Positions 37,265 to 46,115 of a stretch of DNA of 64,000 nucleotides are shown in pieces. Within the stretch, counting starts at the first letter, position 1. Each line of letters opens with the position of its first letter. The DNA is from a bacterium (lineage in GTDB: Bacteria > Hydrothermota > Tepidihabitantia > Tepidihabitantales > Tepidihabitantaceae): positions 1 to 64,000 of the forward strand of contig DATJQV010000016.1 in assembly GCA_035505375.1 (NCBI GenBank), in the 5' to 3' direction. The notes under the pieces were generated by a model. The model was not told where the DNA came from and made no database searches. It saw only the letters and a list, made by a program, of their open reading frames with translations. The translations under genes and the position numbers were made by a program.

Positions 37265-38203
37265 ATGTTCGAGGAACGGACTGTACTTCGGACCAACATG
37301 TCGCTTGTGATCGCGGTCGCCATCCACATCGCCGGGATACTGCTCCTGTCGCGACCGGCGGCTCATGTCGATTCGGCCGCAGACCTACAAGAGGTCAGTT
37401 TCATGGACGTCACCTACCGCCCGGAAGTCGCAAAGGTACTCCCGAGGTCAGCGATACCGGGTGGCGGCGGGGGCGCAGCCCAAGGCGCCCCGGCGGATTT
37501 CGGAGCCGGCGCACCTGCCTACGGCTCAAGCAGTGGCGGAGAGTCCAGTCCCATCGACATGAGTGCGGCAATGGCAAGGGACAACTCCCAGGCGCAGATC
37601 AACATGAACCGTTATGACCTCGATCGCGGCTCTGGGATGGACGTGATCAGGCTGGGTGGAACCAGCACGACAAAGTCCACCGATGAGATCCTGGCGCAGC
37701 CGAAGGTTGAGCTGGCTCGCGGTTTGGCTCATGGCGGTGGAAGCGGAGGTGCAGGGGCATACGGATTACGCGGGATGCCCGGAGTGCCACAGCCTCAGGC
37801 AGAACTGACTATCGAACACCGCGAGCTTGCGAAGCCGGCCGCCGCCGCCCTGCCCGCAACCGCGGCCGAGGATTTGCCCAAAGTCACGGCGCCGATGTCC
37901 CGCGGCACGAACTTTGCGATTGCCGGCCCCATTTCCCAGCGTGCGATCACCCGAAAGGTCGTGCCGAACTATCCAAAGTGGGCGCTTGACCGTCGAGTGT
38001 CAGGTACAGTTGTCGTACGTGTCTGGGTACAACCCGACGGCCAGGTCAAGGGCGCGCCCACCGTCGAGTCGAGCTCGGGCTATCCGGACCTCGACGAAGT
38101 GGTTGTGGACGCCCTGCGCGGATGGGTGTTTGCGCCACTCGGCTCAGGAGTCACGGCTGAAGACCAGTGGGGAGTAATAACGTTCAAGTTCATGCTTGCC
38201 TAA
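37265..38203 (+). CDS. TonB-family energy transducer
   Basis: The 312-aa protein has an N-terminal membrane anchor (about 16-33), a long Gly/Ala/Ser-rich periplasmic linker (about 60-215), and a C-terminal TonB domain with RKVVPNYPKWALDRRVSGTVVVRVWV (about 237-262) and YPDLDEVVVDALRGWVFAPL. It carries force from ExbB/ExbD to an outer-membrane partner. Which partner is not obvious: the operon contains the PorV-like barrel but no TonB-dependent receptor. Confidence 0.9.
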   Translation: MFEERTVLRTNMSLVIAVAIHIAGILLLSRPAAHVDSAADLQEVSFMDVTYRPEVAKVLPRSAIPGGGGGAAQGAPADFGAGAPAYGSSSGGESSPIDMSAAMARDNSQAQINMNRYDLDRGSGMDVIRLGGTSTTKSTDEILAQPKVELARGLAHGGGSGGAGAYGLRGMPGVPQPQAELTIEHRELAKPAAAALPATAAEDLPKVTAPMSRGTNFAIAGPISQRAITRKVVPNYPKWALDRRVSGTVVVRVWVQPDGQVKGAPTVESSSGYPDLDEVVVDALRGWVFAPLGSGVTAEDQWGVITFKFMLA

Positions 38204-38207
38204 CATT

Positions 38208-39134
38208 ATGTCGCTACTGATTGCCCTTCTGCTGTTTTCCCGAACGTTGGCTCCGGCACAAGCCGGTGCCGACGCGGCGGTCCAGCGGTCTGACACGACC
38301 GAGACCCGTCCGGCCAAGAACTCTGACCAGCATGCGATCGGCGAAGAGGTCATAAAGGGGCAGACCGCAGTCAATATCCAGGACGTGAAGCCCTACTTCC
38401 CGCCTCAGATTGACCCGTACTCGCCGGTCAACGAGCTACTGGTTCCGGCAAGCTACGTGCTCGACGAAGGGCTCTACCATTCGGTCGACTCGGTCACCGT
38501 CCCCCGGCACTTCGCGCTCTCATCCTACCTGCGCGTCCCGACGGAGCGGGACTTCATCTATGGCGACATGATGGTTTTCCTCCCGAACTTTGAGGATCGC
38601 GTCGTCAACTGGGACCTGGTCGTGTCGAACTCACTGGGCGAGACAGTGCGCCGTATCGCCCGCAACGGCCAGCCGCCTGCGGTCCTCAACTGGGACGGCA
38701 AGACCGACGCGGGTGAGCCGATCGCTCCCGGGGAAGTATACAGCTTCACGTTCAATGCCTATGACGCGCAAGGCAACCAAACGCGGATTCCCGGCACGCC
38801 TCAGCGCGTCAACGGCATCGTGCAACAGGTGGGCGATGAGTACGTCGTCTCGATCGCCGCCGACCAGATCTTCGCCGAGGATGGCGCGCAGTTGCTGGAA
38901 CAGGCGGCCCCTCGCCTCGACGAAGCAGCCAACGTCGTCAAAGAGAAATTCCAGAAACAGGTTCTGGTCTATGTGTACAGCGAGCAGGAGCGACTCTCGG
39001 CTGACCGCTGCCGCGTGATCGAGTCCGAACTCGGCCGCCGGGTCGTGCTGCCGGCAGGAGCTCTCGATGTCGTCCCCAAATTCGTGCCGGGCCTGCAGCC
39101 GAAGCTCTCCAAAATCGAAATCCACGTCCTCTAG
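38208..39134 (+). CDS. Exported protein with FlgD-Ig-like and OmpA-like parts
   Basis: About 308 aa from ATG 38208 (the TTG at 38196 lies inside tonB). Signal peptide MSLLIALLLFSRTLAPAQAGA. Residues about 120-205 form a FlgD-Ig-like domain (LVVSNSLGETVRRI, LNWDGKTDAGEPIAPGEVYSFTF). The end (ADQIFAEDGAQLLEQAAPRLDEAANVV, then DRCRVIESELGRR) resembles an OmpA/Pal peptidoglycan-binding domain but lacks some of its conserved residues. As the last gene of the operon it may play the Pal role. Confidence 0.75.
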   Translation: MSLLIALLLFSRTLAPAQAGADAAVQRSDTTETRPAKNSDQHAIGEEVIKGQTAVNIQDVKPYFPPQIDPYSPVNELLVPASYVLDEGLYHSVDSVTVPRHFALSSYLRVPTERDFIYGDMMVFLPNFEDRVVNWDLVVSNSLGETVRRIARNGQPPAVLNWDGKTDAGEPIAPGEVYSFTFNAYDAQGNQTRIPGTPQRVNGIVQQVGDEYVVSIAADQIFAEDGAQLLEQAAPRLDEAANVVKEKFQKQVLVYVYSEQERLSADRCRVIESELGRRVVLPAGALDVVPKFVPGLQPKLSKIEIHVL

Positions 39135-39184
39135 CCCGAACCGGGACGGACCGTAATCCAGAAGTCGGTGTGTGCCCGCCTGAA

Positions 39185-39212
39185 TTGACGAATCGGCGCT
39201 CCCGACTATGAT
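39185..39212 (+). promoter_or_regulatory. Promoter of fabH
   Basis: TTGACG (39185-39190), 16-bp spacer, TATGAT (39207-39212). The first in-frame ATG (39208) is inside the -10; ATG 39220 is 7 nt beyond it and would begin a leaderless mRNA. Confidence 0.7.
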
Positions 39213-39219
39213 TAGCGGA

Positions 39220-40257
39220 ATGAACAAAACTGCGGCGCAAGAATCACCACTTGCTTCACCATGCCCGAGTCACCCGCTCTCAGCCGTCATCGCCGGTACC
39301 GGTTCCCACGTCCCGGAGCGCGTGCTGACGAACGCAGACCTTGAGAAGATGGTCGACACGTCCGACCAGTGGATAACCGAACGCACCGGGATGAAGGAAC
39401 GTCACATCGCCGCGCCCGGAGAGGCCGCGTCAGACCTTGCCATGGTCGCGTGCGAGAAAGCCCTGGCGGAAGCAAACGTCAAGCCCGAGGAAATTGACCT
39501 CATTGTCGTCGGTACCGTAACTGGAGACATGCCGTTTCCTTCGACTGCCTGCGTTCTGCAGCAGCGGCTCGGTGCGAGGCACGCCGCCGCGTTCGACGTG
39601 AGCGCCGGCTGCACCGGCTTCATCTATGCGATCAGCGTCGCCCGGCAGTTTGTGTCTACCGGCGTCTACCGAACAGTCCTGGTGGTTGGCGTCGAGGTGC
39701 TAAGCAAGATCACCGACTGGACCGACCGTTCCACCTGTGTCCTGTTCGGGGACGCGGCCGGCGCGGCCGTGCTGAAGGCCAGCGAAGAACCGGGCACCGG
39801 CATCCTTGGTACTTACCTGGCTGCCGATGGGACCGGAGGCGAGCACCTGTACATGCCGGGCGGGGGTTCGCGCAATCCGGCAACCGTAGAAACCGTGCAG
39901 CAGCGTCTGCACACCTGCAAGATGAACGGCAACGCCATCTTCAAAGTCGCAGTCCGCAGCATGGCGAAGACGGTCACCCAGTTGCTCCACCAGACCGGGC
40001 TGCATGCCGATGACCTGACGCTGCTCATCCCCCACCAGGCCAACCTGCGTATCATTGAGGCGACCACCAAGCTGCTGAAGTTCCCGCCGGAACGTACGTT
40101 CGTCAACATCGCGAAGTACGGCAACACCTCGTCGGCTACCACCATTGTCGCTCTGGACGAGGCCCGCAAGGCCGGCAGGGTCCATCCCGGCGATGTTGTC
40201 ATGCTGGTCGCATTCGGCGCCGGCCTCACCTGGGGCGGCGTCCTCATTCGCTTCTAG
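39220..40257 (+). CDS. fabH: 3-oxoacyl-[acyl-carrier-protein] synthase III
   Basis: FabH (345 aa) condenses an acyl-CoA starter with malonyl-ACP in fatty-acid synthesis. The catalytic triad is visible: Cys in DVSAGCTGF, His in LLIPHQANLRI, Asn in NIAKYGNTSSAT. It also has the N-terminal GTGSHVPERVLTNADLEK and the C-terminal FGAGLTWGGVLIRF. It is full length and monocistronic, with its own promoter. Confidence 0.96.
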   Translation: MNKTAAQESPLASPCPSHPLSAVIAGTGSHVPERVLTNADLEKMVDTSDQWITERTGMKERHIAAPGEAASDLAMVACEKALAEANVKPEEIDLIVVGTVTGDMPFPSTACVLQQRLGARHAAAFDVSAGCTGFIYAISVARQFVSTGVYRTVLVVGVEVLSKITDWTDRSTCVLFGDAAGAAVLKASEEPGTGILGTYLAADGTGGEHLYMPGGGSRNPATVETVQQRLHTCKMNGNAIFKVAVRSMAKTVTQLLHQTGLHADDLTLLIPHQANLRIIEATTKLLKFPPERTFVNIAKYGNTSSATTIVALDEARKAGRVHPGDVVMLVAFGAGLTWGGVLIRF

Positions 40258-40346
40258 CGCACAAACAGAATCAGAGGACTCCGGCAATCCGGAGGTCCGG
40301 AGTCATGACCAGGGTCGCGGATTCCCAACCCCCGCGCGTCTTCGTA

Positions 40347-42176
40347 TCAGCCCCGACTGGTAAGCGGTGCAAGCCGGGCCACCGGCAAGGACTGATACCA
40401 CTCGATCAGGGGCTGAATCTCGTCGCGGTGCCCGGACGCCGCCAGCGCAGCAGCCCGCCGCATGACGAAGAACCGGTAGCGCAACAGGATCTCCCGTGTC
40501 CGCGCGTCAGGTTCGCTGCGTGGCAGACGGACAGTGAGCTTCGTATAGTCGAATACGGGCAGCGCCGAGCCAGCCGCAAGCCCGGAATCCGGGGCTTGAG
40601 GCTTGAGGCTTGAAGCTTGTATCTGGAACAGGAGCCCGACCGGGGCGCGCGGCACACCTGACAACATCTGACCGGCATCGGTCCCTGCGTCCACGTCAAA
40701 GGTCGTGTAGGCCGGTCGTTCCGGGCTGTGGGTAACGAAGCTCTCGAGTAGTCTGATGTACCGGCGCTGTATCTCGGCCGGGTCTTTCAGGCGGTCGTGC
40801 TCAAACTCATCAAGGTACTGGCGGTAGCTGGCAATCTCCGTCTGCGACCGCTGAACCAGCCAGGGGTAGGCGCGAGCGAGGTAATCGAAGTACCACGAAC
40901 GCCGGAGAAGCTCCTTGTCGATGACGCAGACATCCGGTCGCACCTGCTCGACGTGCTGCAGGTAAAACAGCGGCGAGTAGACATCCCACCAATCGGTGAT
41001 GATGGTCGCGTTATGCCCGGCTGAGACAAGTGTGTTCATTGCCTGGTCGTAGGCGACGTAGTCGCCCTGCAAGCCGGCGACCTTGTAGTTCAGCACCAAG
41101 GCGGCAATCCCTAAGAGCCATGGCACCTGCCTGACGATGGTCCTGGCTGCTGGTCCGACATTCGACACTCGGCACTCGACACTCGTCACTAGCCCATCGA
41201 GTCCCACCATCCCGAATACTCCCAGTACAACCAAACAAGGTATGTAGTACGAGTCGATGTCAGGAATCGAATAGTTAATGGCATATAGGAACGCTGCGAC
41301 GGCAGAAACCGTCAAGCCGATGGCCAGACTCCGCCTCTGGCGGAACAGCCGCGCCACCCCGTACAGCACAACCGGGACAAGCACGTACAGGAAACCACGG
41401 GCCAGTATCGCTGTCCCGCGCCCGGCGTTGCGCATCACCTCACCGAATGGCTGAGAGAACATCCACACCTGGTACTGCCAGCCGGTCATGTGGCGTATGA
41501 GGTGAGTGATGTCTACGGGATTGTCCCATGCCAGCAAGGGCCCGGCCCTGGCGCGAAGCACCAGGAACAGATAAGGGGACATCCCAAACACGAACAGCAA
41601 GACCAACACCGGAATCCGGCGTACCAACTCGCGACGATACGCCAGTACGGCGGCCATCGCCGCCCCCAGAACGGTGCTTGTCGCGGACATGTGGTTGGTC
41701 AGAGCAAGCCCCATGAGGTACGCCACAACCAGCAGCGGCCCTCCCCGCATCGACGCCTCAGCCGTCAGCCAGAGCAGCACAACCATGACGAGCGCGAGAG
41801 CATAGACCTCGACGTCGACCGCCGCGCTCCACACCGGGCACGAAAAACCCAGGAGCAGCGCACCGGTACCCGCCACTACCCTCGAAACTCCCAACCGGAG
41901 TCCCAGCAGTAGAAAGAACCCAACGCCGCACGCGGCCAGCACCGCGCTCAATACTGCCACGCGGTTGGCAACATTGGCTACAGGGATGAGGCTCACGATC
42001 CGACCAAGCATGGTGTACAATGGATATCCGGTCGGATGCAGGATATTCATGAGGTGACAGCCGGCCGCAAGTTCGCCCGAGTCAATCAGGCCCACGGTTG
42101 GCGAAAGAGTGAGAAGGTATACGACGAACGCCAGCGGGACGACAAGCCAGACGAGGTGGCGCGTCCTGGAACCCAA
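40347..42176 (-). CDS. DUF2723-family membrane protein (glycosyltransferase-like)
   Basis: The 609-aa protein has some ten membrane helices in the first 360 residues. The start, LTLSPTVGLIDSGELAAGCHLMNILHPTGYPLYTMLGRI, is the DUF2723 signature (an Asp-Ser-Gly-Glu loop as in GT-C glycosyltransferases such as O-mannosyltransferases). A soluble C-terminal domain follows. Two stretches are translated period-7 repeats: TSVECRVSNVG (about 326-336) and QASSLKPQAP (about 519-528). They fall in loops. ATG or TTG choice at the N-terminus is clear from the first helix. Confidence 0.88.
   Translation of the reverse strand: MGSRTRHLVWLVVPLAFVVYLLTLSPTVGLIDSGELAAGCHLMNILHPTGYPLYTMLGRIVSLIPVANVANRVAVLSAVLAACGVGFFLLLGLRLGVSRVVAGTGALLLGFSCPVWSAAVDVEVYALALVMVVLLWLTAEASMRGGPLLVVAYLMGLALTNHMSATSTVLGAAMAAVLAYRRELVRRIPVLVLLFVFGMSPYLFLVLRARAGPLLAWDNPVDITHLIRHMTGWQYQVWMFSQPFGEVMRNAGRGTAILARGFLYVLVPVVLYGVARLFRQRRSLAIGLTVSAVAAFLYAINYSIPDIDSYYIPCLVVLGVFGMVGLDGLVTSVECRVSNVGPAARTIVRQVPWLLGIAALVLNYKVAGLQGDYVAYDQAMNTLVSAGHNATIITDWWDVYSPLFYLQHVEQVRPDVCVIDKELLRRSWYFDYLARAYPWLVQRSQTEIASYRQYLDEFEHDRLKDPAEIQRRYIRLLESFVTHSPERPAYTTFDVDAGTDAGQMLSGVPRAPVGLLFQIQASSLKPQAPDSGLAAGSALPVFDYTKLTVRLPRSEPDARTREILLRYRFFVMRRAAALAASGHRDEIQPLIEWYQSLPVARLAPLTSRG
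40588..40626. repeat. Period-7 run inside the DUF2723 gene (GGCTTGA unit)
   Basis: GGCTTGA repeats about four times, translated as part of QASSLKPQAP. Confidence 0.7.
41157..41196. repeat. Period-7 run inside the DUF2723 gene (CACTCGA unit)
   Basis: CATTCGA, CACTCGG, CACTCGA, CACTCGT, CACTAGC in register, translated as TSVECRVSNV. Confidence 0.7.
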
Positions 42177-42177
42177 T

Positions 42178-42325
42178 TCCTAATTCCTAATTCTCAATGA
42201 CTAACGAATACCCAACCCCGAATGCTCGGGCAATACCGGAGGCCGCCTTGCGCTCCAACTGCTCACTGTCATCCTCCTGGTGCTTGATTGGCAATTGGTC
42301 ATTGGCACTTGGTCATTTCCCCCAT
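42178..42325. repeat. Period-7 tract after livF
   Basis: TAATTCC/CAATGAC units at 42178-42225 and complementary TTGGTCA/TTGGCAC units at 42283-42317. Confidence 0.7.
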
Positions 42326-42326
42326 G

Positions 42327-43073
42327 TCATTCTCCTAGATACGCTGCTTTGACCTTCGGGTCACGCAGCAACTCAGCCGCCGGGCCGGAAAGCACGACCT
42401 TGCCGGTCTCAAGCACGTAAGCCCGGTGTGCAATCTGCAGGGCCATGAACGCGTTCTGCTCCACCAGCAGAATCGCCGTCCCCTCGCGGTTGATCTCCCG
42501 GATTATGTCGAATATCTCGCGCACGAGTATCGGCGACAACCCCATCGAAGGCTCATCGAGCATGAGCAGCTTGGGTCGCGCCATCAGGCCGCGTCCCATC
42601 GCCAGCATCTGCAACTCGCCGCCGGAGAGCGTTCCCGCGGTCTGGCCGAGCCGTTCCCGCAGCCTCGGGAACGACTTGAACACCCTGTCGAGAGACGAGG
42701 GACCAGGGACGCGGGACTGGGGTCCGGACCCTGACCCCTCGCCCCTCGCCCCACGCCCCCGGCTATATGCCCCGAGCAGCAGGTTCTCGCGTACCGACAG
42801 GTAAGCGAAGGCCTGCCTTCCCTCCGGTACGTGGGCAATTCCCGACTTCACGACCCGGTGCCCGGCCAGGCCGTCAATCCGTCTTCCTTCGAACTCTATC
42901 TCGCCCTCGGCCGGCTTCATCAGCCCGGAGATGGTGCGCAGCGTCGTGCTCTTGCCCGCACCGTTTGCCCCGACCAGGGTGACGATCTCACCCTCGCCTA
43001 CCTCGAACGAGATGCAGTGCAGGGCTCGAATCGCGCCATAGTCAACCGACATGCCGCGGACGCTCAGGAGCAA
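42327..43073 (-). CDS. livF: Branched-chain amino acid ABC transporter, ATPase LivF
   Basis: About 248 aa: Walker A GANGAGKST, Q/H region VPEGRQAF, signature LSGGELQ, Walker B LLMLDEPSMGL, and the LivF ending NAFMALQIAHRAYVLETGKVVLSG. One of the two motor ATPases of a high-affinity amino-acid importer. The start is taken as TTG 43073 with AGGGG upstream, because the longer frame (43112) begins in the intergenic repeat; GMSVDYG would give 43052. A Gly/Arg/Ser stretch of about 24 residues (42693-42764) replaces the loop before FPRLRER and is translated from a period-7 tract. Confidence 0.92.
   Translation of the reverse strand: MLLSVRGMSVDYGAIRALHCISFEVGEGEIVTLVGANGAGKSTTLRTISGLMKPAEGEIEFEGRRIDGLAGHRVVKSGIAHVPEGRQAFAYLSVRENLLLGAYSRGRGARGEGSGSGPQSRVPGPSSLDRVFKSFPRLRERLGQTAGTLSGGELQMLAMGRGLMARPKLLMLDEPSMGLSPILVREIFDIIREINREGTAILLVEQNAFMALQIAHRAYVLETGKVVLSGPAAELLRDPKVKAAYLGE
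42693..42764. repeat. Period-7 tract inside livF
   Basis: About nine 7-nt units (GAGGGAC, CAGGGAC, GCGGGAC, then TCGCCCC, ACGCCCC) in perfect register; nine units equal 63 nt, or 21 codons, so the frame is kept. Confidence 0.8.
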
Positions 43074-43084
43074 GAGACGACCCC

Positions 43085-43186
43085 TGTCACTGGCCAATTT
43101 CCCAATTGCCAATTACTAATGCCCAACGAAGTCCCGAATACGCCTGGGACGCAGCCATTCGTTGGGAATTGAGAATTAGTCATTGG
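43085..43186. repeat. Period-7 hairpin tract between livG and livF
   Basis: CCAATTG/CCAATTA units, a central AACGAAGTCCCGAAT part, then complementary TTGGGAATTGAGAATTAG and TCATTGG units. The same plan occurs at each liv gene border. Confidence 0.75.
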
Positions 43187-43948
43187 TCATTTTCCCAGGT
43201 ACGCCTCGATCACCTTCGGGTCCTTCTGAATCGCCTCGGGCGCGCCCTGGGCGATGACCTCTCCGAAATCCATCACGACGACCCGGTCGCACACACCCAT
43301 CACGACCTTCATCTGGTGTTCTATCAAGAGCACCGTCAGCTTGAACCGTTCCCGGACGAACCGGATGAGTTCCATCAGTCTCCCGACCTCGAACGGATTC
43401 ATCCCGGCCGCGGGCTCGTCCAGAAGCAGCAACTTCGGGTCGGACACCAGCGCCCGCGCGAGTTCGACCCGCCGCTGCTCGCCGTACGGCAGGTTCCGCG
43501 CCAGTTCGTCCCGCCTGCCTTCCAACCCAAGGATCGAGAGCAGTTCAACCGACCGTTCAGTTACCTGCCGTTCCTCGCGTTTGAACCCTGGCCCGCGCAG
43601 GATCGTGCTCACGAGCCCGGCCCCGCCCCGATGATGGTACGCGACCCGGACGTTGTCGAGCACCGAGAGTTCCCTGAAAAGACGGATGTTCTGGAACGTG
43701 CGCGCGATCCCTCGCTGGTAGATGCGGAAAGGCTGCATCCCGGCGATGTCGATGCCGTTGAAGCGTATGGCGCCCCCGGTCGGGACGTAGTTCCCTGTTA
43801 TCAGATTGAAAACGGTCGTCTTGCCCGCGCCGTTCGGCCCAATCAGGCCGACCAGCTCGTGGTCGGCGATTGACATGGTGAAGTCGTGGACTGCGACCAG
43901 GCCGCCGAAGGCCTTGGTGAGCGATTTGGTTTCGAGGACAGGAGTCAT
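43187..43948 (-). CDS. livG: Branched-chain amino acid ABC transporter, ATPase LivG
   Basis: 253 aa: Walker A GPNGAGKTT, RTFQNIRLF, signature LPYGEQRRVELARAL, Walker B LLLLDEPAAGMN, and the long C-terminal end VLLIEHQMKVVMGVCDRVVVMDFGEVIAQG typical of LivG. ATG 43948 is used; the longer frame to 44017 reads repeat sequence. Confidence 0.94.
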   Translation of the reverse strand: MTPVLETKSLTKAFGGLVAVHDFTMSIADHELVGLIGPNGAGKTTVFNLITGNYVPTGGAIRFNGIDIAGMQPFRIYQRGIARTFQNIRLFRELSVLDNVRVAYHHRGGAGLVSTILRGPGFKREERQVTERSVELLSILGLEGRRDELARNLPYGEQRRVELARALVSDPKLLLLDEPAAGMNPFEVGRLMELIRFVRERFKLTVLLIEHQMKVVMGVCDRVVVMDFGEVIAQGAPEAIQKDPKVIEAYLGK

Positions 43949-43994
43949 GACCTCGTTGCCGCCGTTTGTCCCACCACTGGATTCAGTGCCCCTG

Positions 43995-44091
43995 GCGCAG
44001 CAATTCCCAATTGCCAATTCCTAATGCCCAACGAAGTCCCAGTGCAAACTGTGATTTGGTCATTCGTTAGGAATTGGGAATTAGACATTGG
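43995..44091. repeat. Period-7 hairpin tract between livM and livG
   Basis: CAATTCC/CAATTGC units, AACGAAGTCCCAGT centre, then TTCGTTAGGAATTGGG and complementary units. Confidence 0.75.
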
Positions 44092-45066
44092 TCATTTCCT
44101 CGCGGATGGCTTCAGGAATCTGAACTCGGTCCCGGCAAAGATGCCGCCCGGCCGGACCAGCATGAAGATGATAAGCAGCAGCGGGTAGATGACCCAGCGC
44201 CAGTCCTGAACCGACGGCGGCAGCAAAATGCGGAGCCCCTCCAGCAGGAACGTCCACGCCACCGCAGCCACGATCGTACCGGAGATGCTGCCTAAGCCGC
44301 CCAGCACAACTACCAATAGCACGTCGATTGACTTCAGGAAGTCAAAGTTGGACGGGTGCAGGAACGTGAAAAGGTGCGCGTACAGGCCACCGGCCACCCC
44401 TGCATACATGCAGCCGATGACGAACCCCAGCGTCTTGTACCGAGTGCTGTCGATACCCACCGCCTCGGCCGCCAGTTCGTCCTCGCGCACCGATATCAAA
44501 GCCCGGCCGATACCGGAGAAGACGATGTTGCGCAGCACCACGACCGCGGCCACTGCGAGGGGAAACACCCAAAGGAACGAGGTCAGCTTCGGAATCGCGC
44601 TCATACCCCGTGACCCGCCCATCATCGGGATTACCTTGTCCGCGTTGTCGAAAAGCACCTTCACGATTATCCCGAAACCGAGTGTCGCGATGCCGAGGTA
44701 GTCCGACTTGAGCCTGAGTATTGGCAGTCCGATGAGCAGGGCGACCAGTCCTGCCACCAGCGCCCCGGCCACCAGTCCGACGAGCAGAATCGCGGGGCTC
44801 TGCCCGCCGATGCTGCGAGTGACGATCGCGGCAGTGTACGCGCCCATGCCGTAGAACGCGGCGTGGCCCAGCGAGAACTGCCCGGTGTAACCGTAGATGA
44901 GGTTCAGCCCCAGCGCCGAGATGGTCACGATTCCGGCCAGACAGATTATCTGCTGCCAGTAAGGATTAAGCGCGCCCGCCAGTATCAGCGCTTCGATGCC
45001 GACGAATACGGCAACAGCGACTAGCAGCGCGACCACACCGGCACCAAGGCCCCTGCGTGTACTCAT
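44092..45066 (-). CDS. livM: Branched-chain amino acid ABC transporter, permease LivM
   Basis: 324 aa with nine to ten membrane helices. LNLIYGYTGQFSLGHAAFYGMGAYTAA (about 54-80) is the LivM permease hallmark, and AVGIDSTRYKTLGFVIG follows the cytoplasmic coupling helix. ATG 45066 is followed by a basic stretch and the first helix. Confidence 0.94.
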   Translation of the reverse strand: MSTRRGLGAGVVALLVAVAVFVGIEALILAGALNPYWQQIICLAGIVTISALGLNLIYGYTGQFSLGHAAFYGMGAYTAAIVTRSIGGQSPAILLVGLVAGALVAGLVALLIGLPILRLKSDYLGIATLGFGIIVKVLFDNADKVIPMMGGSRGMSAIPKLTSFLWVFPLAVAAVVVLRNIVFSGIGRALISVREDELAAEAVGIDSTRYKTLGFVIGCMYAGVAGGLYAHLFTFLHPSNFDFLKSIDVLLVVVLGGLGSISGTIVAAVAWTFLLEGLRILLPPSVQDWRWVIYPLLLIIFMLVRPGGIFAGTEFRFLKPSARK

Positions 45067-45074
45067 GCTTCTCT

Positions 45075-45194
45075 ATGACCACCAATTCCCAATTGCCAAT
45101 TCCCAACTAATGCACGAATGCCCAACATGCGCCTTGGCAATTCTATCACATGGAACTTCGTTGGGAATTGAGAATTAGTCATTGGGAATTATCG
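45075..45194. repeat. Period-7 hairpin tract between livH and livM
   Basis: CAATTCC/CAATTGC units, then after 40 nt TTCGTTGGGAATTGAGAATTAG and TCATTGG units; as at the other liv borders. Confidence 0.75.
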
Positions 45195-46085
45195 CTATAC
45201 CTTTTCCCTTGTCGGCCTGCCCAGAATCCCGGACGGCCGCACCAGCAACACGATAATCAAGATGCCGAATGCCACCGCGTCGCGGAAAGTCGATGAGATG
45301 TAGGCGGAAGTGAAAGTCTCGACTACGCCCATGATAAGCGAGCCGAGCATCGCCCCGGGAATCACGCCGATTCCACCCAGCACCGCTGCCACGAATGCCT
45401 TCAGCCCCGGCATCACGCCCATGAAAGGGTGTATCTGCGGGTAGGCGATACCGTAGAGCACGCCGCCGGCTCCGGCCAGCGCCGAGCCCACGCCGAACGT
45501 CACCGAGATAACCCAGTCGACGTCGATTCCCATCAGCCGCGCCGTGTTGTGGTCGTAGGACACCGCCCGCATCGCCAGGCCGGTCCGGGTCTTGTTCACG
45601 AACAGGGTCAGCGCTACCATCAGCAGGGTCGAGACCGCGAAGACTATTATCTGGATGTTGCTGACCGACACGCCGCCGATGTGAAACGACGTGACGGCGA
45701 ACGGTCTCGGGAAAGCCCGATAGTCTGGCCCGAACACGAACTTCAGACTGGTAAAATACTCAAGGAACAGCGAGACGCCCATGGCGGTTATCAGCGCCGA
45801 GATGCGCGGAGCGTTCCGCAAGGGGCGGTAGGCGACGCGTTCGATGAACATGCCCAGAGCGGCGCACCCGACCATCGCGGCAACGATGGCGAGCGGCCAG
45901 GGCAGCTTCCAGCTCGCCAGCGCGAAGAACCCCACGTAGGCCCCGACCATGAAGACGTCCCCGTGCGCGAAGTTGATGAGCCGCACGATGCCGTAGACCA
46001 TGGTGTACCCGAGGGCAATCAGAGCATAGACGAAACCGAGCTGGAGGCCGTTTATCAACTGCTGGAGGAAGTACGACACGCGCAA
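45195..46085 (-). CDS. livH: Branched-chain amino acid ABC transporter, permease LivH
   Basis: 296 aa with eight or so helices; QLINGLQLGFVYALIALGYTMVYGIVRLINFAHGDVFMVGAYVG is the classic LivH N-terminus. First gene of the liv operon. Start is TTG 46085 or, two codons later, GTG 46079; a TTGACT -35 at 46110-46115 with a poor -10 (GATTCT, 46088-46093) lies just upstream. No periplasmic binding protein (LivJ/K) is encoded nearby. Confidence 0.93.
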   Translation of the reverse strand: MRVSYFLQQLINGLQLGFVYALIALGYTMVYGIVRLINFAHGDVFMVGAYVGFFALASWKLPWPLAIVAAMVGCAALGMFIERVAYRPLRNAPRISALITAMGVSLFLEYFTSLKFVFGPDYRAFPRPFAVTSFHIGGVSVSNIQIIVFAVSTLLMVALTLFVNKTRTGLAMRAVSYDHNTARLMGIDVDWVISVTFGVGSALAGAGGVLYGIAYPQIHPFMGVMPGLKAFVAAVLGGIGVIPGAMLGSLIMGVVETFTSAYISSTFRDAVAFGILIIVLLVRPSGILGRPTREKV

Positions 46086-46115
46086 TCAGAATCCCAAAAC
46101 CCCATCGGAAGTCAA

